NCBI RefSeq assembly: GCF_047511655.1
Contig: NC_133392.1
Location: forward strand, 28,134,001-28,198,000
DNA from: Castor canadensis
Lineage: Eukaryota > Chordata > Mammalia > Rodentia > Castoridae
Length of the DNA stretch: 64,000 nt
Direction: 5' to 3'
In this document: positions 55,871 to 64,000 of the stretch, piece after piece
How positions within the stretch are numbered: the stretch's first letter is position 1
Layout of the letters: each line of letters opens with the position of its first letter
The notes under the pieces: model-generated
What the model saw: only the letters and a program-made list of their open reading frames with translations
Databases searched by the model: none
What the model was told of the DNA's origin: nothing
Made by a program: the position numbers and the translations under genes

Positions 55871-56889
55871 CTATTAGGTCCACAAACTCACCTCTCCTCC
55901 CAACCATGACACCTCCCCCTTGTTTTCAAGGGGTTCTAGTACATGATCTATAGAACTATAACTCAGCTACTATTCCAGCTGGGGACTTGGGACCTCTCTA
56001 GGGGCAAGAGGAGGACCAGGCCAGGCCACTGTGACTCTCAAACTCACCCTGGAGCAGACCTCTTTAGCTCTAGCTAGATCCTACACCCAAACACTTAAGT
56101 TAGAGGGGAATCTTTGCTTTGGGTTCATCCTCTCATACTAGTTATACACAAAGTCATTACCCTGTCTCACCTCCCATTTTCCTTGGGAAGTGAGAAGCCA
56201 GAGTTTCTGAGCCTGCTAAGGCAGCTTCTGTCACTTTAACCAGCCCCCACCATCTCCCAACTACCTCCCTGCTTCCCCTTGGCTCTGGCTGCCTTTCCTG
56301 GGAACAGTTAGGTGATCAAATAAGGGAATGAAAGATTGGGGTCAGCAAATGGAAGAAGACTTGGAGCTAATGCTTGCTGTTTGAGGTTTTGAAAACCCAC
56401 CTAGGTTGCTGTTGGAAGCCTCAGAATGGCCCCTGCAATGACACCTGGGGGAGGAAGGATTGGTGAGGCTTGGGAAAAAAGGGGCACACCTTGGTATCCA
56501 GACTTGATTTAGCAGACATGAGCTGCGGCTCTTCCTTTCTCCTTCTACCTCCCCCTCAAGAACTTCTCCTGTCCCAGGCCCTCTTCTCAGCCCCAAGGTC
56601 CCTGTCTTGACTGTTCACCTCCATGCACTCAAAGCCTTCCCCAGAGTCATCTCCATGTCATAGATCCTTGGCACACTTGGGCAATGATAAAACATGCAAA
56701 CTCCTTATTTTCTGAAGGAGGAAATCTCTAAGCCCAGATCCTGGAGGCAGGCCAAGGTCAGGTGCCCAACCTTGCCACTTAGCTTGATCTGCCTGGAGAC
56801 TAATGAGGCTTTGAGCCTTGCTGCTAGGTTTCCTTCCTTGGTCCAACGCAGTCACGATTCTATCACAGCTCATCTTGTGCAGTACTTTA
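55871..56889. other. Unique DNA, no gene seen
   Basis: No repeat, exon or motif cluster recognised. Confidence 0.45.
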
Positions 56890-57060
56890 ATCAGTGCCTT
56901 TTCACAAATATCTTCTCATCTGACTGCTAACATTGCTAACAGATAGGTAGGATGGGTCTTATTTTCCTCATTGTACAGATAAGAAAACTGAGGCCTAAAG
57001 TCAGATGGTTGGTAATAACAGAACCTAGGTCTTCTAGTCTTGGAACTCAACTCCAGCCTT
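56890..57060 (-). mobile_element. MIR
   Basis: CATTGTACAGATAAGAAAAC, TGAGGCCTAAAGTCAGATGG and AACAGAACCTAGGTCTTC read as a reverse MIR. Confidence 0.7.
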
Positions 57061-58029
57061 TTCCTGGACCTTGAAAGACCAAAATTCCCATGTCTTGATT
57101 TTCCACACCTGCAGGTTTTAGACTGAGGTAGCCTCTGGCTCTTCCTCTGCCCAATACAACTTCCGCCTCTCCTGGGCACTTCTGTCTACTGATGGCTTCC
57201 CGGGGTGGCTTGTTGTCAGGAGGAGGAAAGAAGAGTGCCTCATTTCCAAACCTCTACCTCTCCTAATTGATTTCTCACTGATGAGGGGTTCTTGGCTGTC
57301 CTTATAGCAGTGCCAGTTTCTTCAAACAGCCTCCCCATATTCTCTCTCCTGGACTCCTGCATATTCCCGGGGCTGGAAGTATCTTTCTGGATTTTAGTCA
57401 TGGAAGCCTTTACCCATGAGCACCTTCCACCCCACATGTTCATCAAGAGGGCCCTGCTTCTTTCCCAGAGTCCTGCACGTGGGTGCACACAGGTACATAC
57501 AGGTACACACACATACACACACACACACACACACCACACTTTGTTGAGTGAGTATCACATTCTGTGTCCTCCACCATGTTCAAGTCAGACTAAGGGGAAG
57601 CAGCAGTTTTAAGGATAGATTTAAATATTTCTGCCTCTAGTGAGGCATTTCTTGCAAAATCTATCAATGGCTTGTTGGGAGTTGAGGAAGGTTTGAGATC
57701 TACTGTTTGTTCTTTGCTTAGCGTTTAGACAGCTAGAGGAGACAGACTTGCCTGGCTACTGACTCCTTGCCTTAGAAAAAAGACATTAGTACCCTAACCC
57801 CTTCACCACCTCCCTACCCAAGATGGGAGCTGCAGAGACCAGGTGGGCTGAAGCACATGCCTCCAGCCCCAGATCCTCCAGAGCTGAGCTAGATCAGAAC
57901 TCACCTCTCCACCTATCATTCTTGTCCCCCTTCATCCTGCCAGCTCTGGGGGATGGAAGGAGGAGATTGGCTAGGTGCAATGCAGTGTTTCTGGGGACTG
58001 GGGGGCAGGGGACTCCATTCAAATTGACA
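57061..58029. other. Unique DNA, no gene seen
   Basis: Only a short CA run (57505-57536). Frames of about 100 codons on both strands overlap and have no family resemblance. Confidence 0.45.
57505..57536 (+). repeat. (CA)n microsatellite
   Basis: A short CA run after ACAGGTACATACAGGTACAC duplications. Confidence 0.85.
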
Positions 58030-58240
58030 AAAATAGAACATCAGCCTCATATCATTTTTCTCAAAACAAGATTTATTGAAGTTCTGTCGGTGAAAATCGC
58101 TGCTGTGTGGAACGCTTAACTTATAGATTAGATTACTCAGTCGTGCCTTACTACATTTTTCATTAGAAAAATATTGGCTGGGAGAGTTTGACCTCATAAT
58201 CTCTGCATTTTAAACAATAACCAGAGGAAAACCAAATAGA
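58030..58240. promoter_or_regulatory. Candidate conserved non-coding element L
   Basis: Unique AT-rich block with isolated CpGs (CTGTCGGTG, AAATCGCTGC, GAACGCTTAAC, CAGTCGTGCC) and AT cores including AGATTAGATTACTC, TTTTTCATTAG and TTAAACAATAACC. No repeat match. This is strongly the texture of a vertebrate conserved non-coding element. Confidence 0.52.
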
Positions 58241-58619
58241 AGGCACAAGTTAACGGGTTTTCCCCCCCTAGCATTTCCCCCTGGGAGAGATCTGAGCGAG
58301 GGCTGGGAAGGGAACAGGAGAGGAATCTGCTGCGTGAGCAATTCCCCATCTCCTGGCCCGGTCCCCAGAGGCTGCAGGAGGCACTGGGGGTGGCAGGAGG
58401 CAGGGAGATGCACTGAGCCCTTGGGGTGTAGGCCCTGGCAGCTCCCTACTTGGAGACCCAGAGTCCGTAGGTCTGAGGCCCAAGGTGAACCTGTAGGTGA
58501 GAAGCCACTTGCCTCTCACCTGGAGGGGAGGAGGGGCAGTAGCATCTGGAGAGGAAGGCTTTTTTCTGTCCCAAGAAGTGCCCAGAATAGTTGGAGAGAC
58601 AAGAGTAATAAAGATCCAG

Positions 58620-58700
58620 AAGAGTCTATCAAATTGTCACATGGTACACCTTTAATATATTTGATCTTTATTTGACAATTGAACATTATTTTAAAAGACC
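58620..58700 (+). mobile_element. Short L1-type 3' tail insert
   Basis: TCACATGGTACACCTTTAAT, then TTTATTTGACAATTGAACA resembles an old L1 3' end. AAGATCCAGAAGAG (58611-58624) and AAGACCCAGAAGAA are on either side as an imperfect target duplication. Confidence 0.5.
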
Positions 58701-59109
58701 CAGAAGAATTCAGAATGCCAGGGCAACTATGAGATTCCATGTGAGGCTGCTGCAGGGATGGAAGGGAGAAGTACTCCCCTGTCCCCCAGCCCTGGAGTAG
58801 AGATGACTCTCTCCAGGAGGCATTTATGGAAGAAGGGGTACCTACAAGGCTAGGCCAAGCTGGGACCCTGTAGCTGGCCTTGGGTGTTTTGACTATTCCC
58901 TGCTAGCCAAAGGCAAAGGCTCCTAAGGTCCTTGAGGCCTGTAGCCCTTAAACTGAGGGCAAGCATGGGGGTGCTGGCTGACTCCAGAGGAGATCAGGGG
59001 GCCATCCTGGTGCAAACAGATCCTGGGCTACTTTACGATTGCTGATTCAATTCCTTGGAGAACAGCACCCCACCCCCGTGCGTGTCTCAGTTTCTACTTT
59101 CCGAGGCTT

Positions 59110-59270
59110 TGGTGATTTCTAAGTTCTGACACAGTCATTAGTTACAAAGAGCAATTATTTTTTTTTGTCATTAAGTCATTTTTTAAATGGCTCCAGGCGA
59201 CATCACAGAACAAAGAAACAAAATATCCATGAAAAGACTTAATCACAAATTACTAATTATTTCACCCACC
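59110..59270. promoter_or_regulatory. Candidate enhancer M, dense TAAT and SOX cores
   Basis: Contains GTCATTAGTTAC, GAGCAATTATTTT, GTCATTAAGTC, a SOX-type GAACAAAGAAACAAA, then CTTAATCAC and ATTACTAATTATTTC. At least six homeodomain cores lie within 150 bp. No repeat is recognised. Confidence 0.5.
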
Positions 59271-61044
59271 ACCTCCCTTCCAAAATCGTGAAATCTGAGC
59301 CCCATGAAAAGGGAGAAGGTCTCTCCATCTATGAGCTTGCCATGGCTCTTATGCACCTAATCCATCATGGGGTGGGGGTGGGGGGCATTTCCTGGCCCCC
59401 TCTGAGCCTTGGGGGAAGGGGTGGCAAGAAGTCCCATATTCCTGACCTTTGAAGTCAACTTCTGCCCATAGATATAGCTCCTTAGCCAATGGGGGAGAGG
59501 GGCAGCTTGAAAATGAGTAGGGGACTCCATCCAGAGCCCTTATTCCTTGGGCTGGTAATGCCCCTTCCTCCTAGGCCAGCAGTCTCCCAGCTGGCATTCC
59601 ACTCCAGGCCCTTTGAAGCCTTCTGGGCCACAGTTGAAGAGCCACCCCCTGCCGTGGGGCTTCTAGAATCTCCAGCTGGAAAATAAACCGGAGGAGGAAA
59701 TAATCCTGGAGGGGAAGCCCCTGGGTCTCCAGACGTGAGGAAATAAAATGTGTTTGACACCAAGATGTATGGGAGGAGGGGAAGTCCAGGCTGCAGGCCC
59801 CTCTACCAGGTCAGGCTTTGTCCTAGGGCTGATTGTGGTCTCCTTATCTGACCCTAGCTGAGAGAGAAGGTGCTGCATAGAGCAGGCGGCAGTCAGGGAA
59901 GCCTTGTGTGAGTCCAGGAACAAAGCTGGGTCAACTAAGGAGATGGATTCTGAGGGAAGCCAGTCTCCTAGAAAATGCCCACAGTTGTCCACTCTTTGCC
60001 TGACATATCCAGTCCCTATGAGCAGCTCAGCCTGAAATTAAAACATCAGCTCAGCTGCAGTGGATGCAAAGATCCTGGGAATGATGGGGCTGAAGCCCCA
60101 GAGTCTGGGCTACTGAAGAGGAAGGGTAGGTAGAGATGGGGGGCAACTATGGAGTCCCCAACTTTCAAACCCAAATAATTTCCTAATAGGCTCCCCTCAC
60201 AGCTCCACTTTGAATTTGACTCCAGAGTAAACCAAACCCTGTTCATTCATCTATTTAACAAATGCTCTTCAGACTCTTACTGTGTGCCAGGCAAAAGGTT
60301 TACATCAGTGAACATGGTATATCTCTTCATGGAGACCAAGTTTACTTTTCTTGAGATGATCTGGATCAAAGAGAAAGCCAGAGCTATGCCCAGTGTGTCT
60401 GGCCCAGCTGTTGCACACTTAGTGGTTGTTTGGACAATTGTCCCTGGTTGATTCATGACTCCCTAGTCATACCATTCCCTTAAAATACAGGCCTTGTATA
60501 GCTCCAGGGTCCACTCCCTGTCAGTGCTAGGCACCCAATAGAGATGACAAAGGTCAGAGGTAGAAGGAAAGAAGACGGGTAAATGGAATTTAGCAAGCAG
60601 AACCTACTTAACAAATGCTTGGAGCCATTGTTCCTATGCCATATGACCAATGAAAACTTTGAATATAAATGTCCAAAATATTGGAATCATAGTTATTGTC
60701 CAGCAAGAGAGCATAGATCTCAAACAATTCCAAGTTATGCACTCTTCCTCCCTCTTTCTCTTTCTTGTCTTTGTTCTTTCCTCCCTTATAAACCTTCCTG
60801 TCCAAGAACATCTGGAAATATGCTGAGATTTGAGCTCTATTTATTAAAGACTTCTCTCTAAAAGGAGCAGGCTTTCCATGATTACCTACTCTACTGCCAG
60901 TGATGCCAGCTGTTCCTCAGATTCGGAGGAGGTATGAGTCTTGGGTGATAGCCCTTCTTTGGGTGTTGAAGATACTGCTGGTTGTTCCCCAGTATTCATT
61001 CTTCTTTTCTTCCTTCAATAATTAAAATCCCCTACTGTTAGCTA
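59271..61044. other. Unique DNA with an L2 end, no gene seen
   Basis: No exon signature. The L2 3' end at 60240-60345 is listed separately. Confidence 0.45.
60240..60345 (-). mobile_element. L2-type 3' end
   Basis: GTTCATTCATCTATTTAACA, TACTGTGTGCCAGGC and TCAGTGAACATGG are reverse L2 3' landmarks. Confidence 0.55.
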
Positions 61045-61600
61045 GAACATGGCCATTCAGTTTAGGACTACATTTCCCAGACTCCCTTGCAGCTAGATAT
61101 GTCCAGGTAACTAGATTCTGACCAATGAAAGGCTAGCAGAATTATGTTTATTTTTCTGTACTCTTTCCTGCAGAGAAGGAGCCGAGCTTCTATATCCTCT
61201 TCTCCCTCTTTTCACTGGATATTAAAAAACAGCCATCTTAGAGCTCAAGACAGAAGCTTTGTGTTAAGGAATGGTAGAGCCATTATAAAGAAGGAGACTG
61301 GGGCCCTTGACACTGGGGTAGAGTTGCCATAATCTACCCCCAAGTGTTTCTGGGGGAGAAACAAACTTATTATAAAGAGAAATAAACTTATATAGTTAAC
61401 CCATTGTTATTTTGTGTATATTTTTATTTTATTTTATATTTGCTGTTGTTTTTTGAAATAGGGTCTTGTTAAGTAGCCACAGCTGATCTGGAACTTACTA
61501 TGTAGCCCAGGCTGGCCTCAAACTCATGATCCTTCTGCCTTAGCCTCCCAAGTGCTGGAATAACAGCTGCCACCATGTCCAATTCCCACTGTTATTTTGG
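61045..61600 (+). mobile_element. Ancient ERVL/MaLR-like LTR with B1 insertion
   Basis: TTTCCCAGACTCCCTTGCAG, TTCTGACCAATGAAAG, AGCCATCTTAGAGCTCAAG, AAATAAACTTATATAG and CCATTGTTATTTTG keep the order of an old mammalian LTR. A reverse B1 (61440-61582) is inserted near its end, with CCCAYTGTTATTTTG duplicated at 61400-61414 and 61585-61599. Confidence 0.6.
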
Positions 61601-62262
61601 AATATACTTAATTTCTTTCCTTTTTCTTCCCAGGGCAAAGGAAAAGCAAATGAGCAAAGGTAGCACTGAACAGTATAACATGAACCACATATAATATTTA
61701 AAATCTAGTAGACAGGCGGCAGGCAATGGTGTCGCTTGCTGGTTGTCCTGAAGCTGCGTCTGGGGAGAAGACAAGGGCACTGAGAGGAAAAAAAGGCTTA
61801 GCATTAGTCTAGATCGTCACTTACTAATCCAGAATGCTGATCAACCCTTCAAGATTCCAAATTTATTTGCCAGGCTTTTGAAAAAGGACAGAATGCACAC
61901 ATAGAATTGGTGGTATATGAGCACAAAAAGAGTGCAGTACAGAACTTGATGATCTCAAAGAATGTTTGCTTCAGTGGAAAATGATAAAATGCATGCAGAC
62001 CATCCAGAAGCAGGAGAAGTTAATAAAATAAGGGAAGCACACCTCCCCCCGACCTCACCATGTAGGCAAGGGGGAGCCCAGACCCTGAACAGAACGGGCA
62101 CTGACGATTAGAGGCAAATTTTCAAGTTGTCTGTGTTCCACTGAAAGGTTGTTCTTTGGAAACCTCTTCATCAAAATGTGCAAAAATAAAGGATAGCTCC
62201 ATCTTACTTTGTTTTCTTTTGTATCATAAAAAATCTAGTAAACAAATTCTAAAATGAAAAAG
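61601..62262. other. Unclassified unique segment
   Basis: About 660 bp without a recognised repeat. It includes an AATAAA at about 62186-62191 and short frames with stops. It might be a decayed retrocopy or a 3'UTR remnant, but I cannot name a parent. Confidence 0.3.
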
Positions 62263-62423
62263 AAGCTAGACATAGTGGTGCATACCTGTAATCCCAGCAC
62301 TCAGGAGACTGAGGCAAGAGAATTTTGAATTTGAGGCCAACCTGGGCTAAATAGTGAGTTCTAGGCCAGCCATGGCTATATAGCAAGACCCTGTCTCAAA
62401 AATAAAAATTAAATAAATAAATA
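62263..62423 (+). mobile_element. B1-type SINE with internal duplication
   Basis: AGCTAGACATAGTGGTGCAT start, GACTGAGGCAAGAGAATTTT middle, then two successive copies of the CCAACCTGGGCTAAATAG / GCCAGCCATGGCTATATAGC segment before the A-rich tail. Confidence 0.8.
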
Positions 62424-62454
62424 GAGAAAAGAAAAAGAACAGGTGGGACTAATT

Positions 62455-62665
62455 TTAATAATATGTTTATTTTATTTAACTTCATATTAACAAAATATTT
62501 CAACATGTGAACAATATATAAAATTAATAAAGGGTTAGCTTACATTCTTTCGTACTAAGTCTTCAAAATCAATGTATCTTTTACACTAACATCTCAATAG
62601 GGCTAGAGGCATTTAAGTGCTCAAGAGCCACATTTGGCTGGTAGTGACAGCACAGATCTAAGGGA
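62455..62665. mobile_element. Ancient DNA-transposon-like fragment
   Basis: AATTTTAATAATATGTTTAT, CGTACTAAGTCTTCAAAATC, AAGTGCTCAAGAGCCACATT and TGGCTGGTAGTGACAGCAC match the order of an old hAT-like mammalian element. Tentative. Confidence 0.45.
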
Positions 62666-64000
62666 ACTGCTAGAGGCTGAAACCAATTAAGGACTGAGGG
62701 CCAGCCTGAGTTAAGAGTAACAGCTATGTAACCAATGTTCCTACTGCTGCAAGGAGGGCCTTTGGCAGAGTTAGCCCATCTCTAGTCAGATGCTTGGCAC
62801 ACCCGGAGTGCTCTGGCTTCAGCCCATGAGGAGACCCCTCTATGCCTTAGTTTCCCATATTGGACCCTGGGACAGGACTATCTCAGGAAGCAAGTAGATG
62901 GAGAAAGAGAAGGGAAAGCTAGAATGTGGGTTATTCTCCAACCTCCTCTTTGCCTTTAATCAGAACAGAGTGGATCAGGAAAGGTAGTACCTGTCTGATC
63001 ACAGAAGAATTTCACTCAGGGGAACTTGGAGCTAGGACATGTTACTTTTGAGCTCATCTAAAGGATCAGGCTAATTGCAGACACTTGGGAATTTAAAGAA
63101 GGAACAATACAGTACAAAGCACTCATGTTTAACAACATAATCCTATCACTAATGCCTTCATTTGAACAAAAATTTAACATCTTTCTCATCACCACAACCT
63201 CAGGCAAACTTCACTTGTGACCATAATTATTGTCACTATCATCCGCCAATATTATCTCAATCCCCAAATTTTCTGCTGCTCTGAGCTTCAATATCACCAC
63301 TCCCCTTGATGATAGTCATTACTACTTACTCCTTTTATCACCATGGCAACACTCACTTACAACAGCACCATGTCCACTCACCACCTCATTCTACTATTAC
63401 AATAATCACCACAATCCCTTTAATTATCAGCCTCACTACAACATTCCATACCTCACATCTATCATCCCATAATAAGAAGTATTAGAACATCTGACATCTC
63501 TACCACCTTGGACACCCCTCCCCTAGCTGTCCTTTTTCTGTCTAGAAGTCATAGAGTATACCCATAATTTCTGGTCAAAATAACCTGTTGCATCCCTTGT
63601 CCACCAGCATCCTCCTCACTTAATCCTTCTTGCCTCAGATCAATTTTCCATTGTCCTATTTGACCTTTTGGACTTTGGACTCATGCATGTCCTGACCAGT
63701 ATCTATTAAAATGTATGATCCTTCTTGAATGCTCTTTTAGACTCCTGGCTTATATTTAACTTCTGGCTACTTAACCCTGGCCATTCTGCCATCAGTTACA
63801 GTGGTCTGCCTGGCTAGGCCCAGGGAGCTCAGCAGTGCCAGGCCCTCTGAAGGGAACTAACATCCTGCCAACATCTTTTCTTGGATTTTTGCTGAGCAAA
63901 AACACGCTAGGTTTGTATAGTTGGTCTCTGAAGGGTGATTTGGAACTCTCAAGCCCAAAGGAAACTGGGAAAGGGTATTTCCTGGCAAGACTTACCACTA
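62666..64000. other. Unique DNA to window end, no gene seen
   Basis: Apart from the triplet-rich tract (63150-63480), nothing is recognised. Confidence 0.45.
63150..63480 (+). repeat. Degenerate CAC/ATC/ACT triplet-rich tract
   Basis: TCATCACCACAACC, TCACTATCATCC, TTATCACCATGGC and ACAATAATCACCAC words recur with almost no G. The plus-strand frame is open for 80 codons because of this composition. Probably an old triplet repeat. Confidence 0.5.

Noticed and set aside
1-64000. CRISPR arrays, operons, phage or plasmid features
   Set aside because: None present. The repeat content, CpG pattern and lack of dense coding show mammalian nuclear DNA.

Overview
This is a stretch of mammalian nuclear DNA, not a prokaryotic or viral sequence. 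It has no dense ORF structure. It is full of 7SL-derived B1 elements, tRNA-derived ID elements and B1+ID dimers, over a background of ancient mammalian repeats (MIR, L2, MaLR LTRs, hAT fossils, old L1). The dimer has a B1-like head ending in an A-rich linker, then an ID unit opening roughly GGGCTGGTGGAGTGGCTCAA and closing GAGTTCAAACCCCAGTA. This points to a squirrel-related or castorimorph rodent. A beaver-like genome (Castor) is my best guess from memory of such repeats, not a demonstrated identification.

I found no coding exon I can defend. The longest open frames (up to 276 codons) lie in simple repeats, SINEs or GC-rich DNA and resemble no protein I recognise. Small internal exons cannot be excluded by eye. 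Two gene-derived relics are clear. One is a processed pseudogene of ATP synthase coupling factor 6 (ATP5PF) on the minus strand at 50524-51066, with a target-site duplication. The other is a U6 snRNA retropseudogene on the minus strand near 29347-29450, inside an MST-type LTR.

The window looks like a gene-poor regulatory landscape or a large intron. Scattered through it are SINE-free blocks of about 80-500 bp that keep CpGs and carry stacked homeodomain, SOX, FOX, MEF2 or TCF-like motifs. The main ones are at 1197-1445, 7415-7660, 16268-16465, 22170-22470, 27000-27300, 33000-33500, 35360-35520, 41370-41600, 42525-42655, 47686-47765, 58030-58240 and 59110-59270. Two CpG-rich islands (about 33040-34350 and 41200-41650) sit in the middle third. 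This is the layout expected near a developmental transcription-factor gene, but which gene cannot be told from the sequence alone.

By region: 1-11 kb is mostly unique DNA with two strong candidate elements, a GAA tract and a CRE/CCAAT/X-box cluster. 12-20 kb is rich in SINEs and MIRs. 20-28 kb is mostly unique, with two candidate elements and an MLT1-type LTR. 28-32 kb is a repeat cluster (MST LTR, U6 relic, second LTR, large pyrimidine tract). 32-43 kb holds the CpG islands and most candidate elements. 43-47 kb is SINE-rich. 49-53 kb is a nested mosaic: L2, a truncated L1 tail, the ATP5PF retrocopy and a long inverted duplication. 53-55 kb is SINEs and microsatellite. 55-64 kb is mostly unique, with two more AT-rich candidate elements.

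No new gene system was found. The most unusual structure is the inverted duplication at 51798-52885: arms of about 230 bp, roughly 96% alike, built from an ancient L1 tail.
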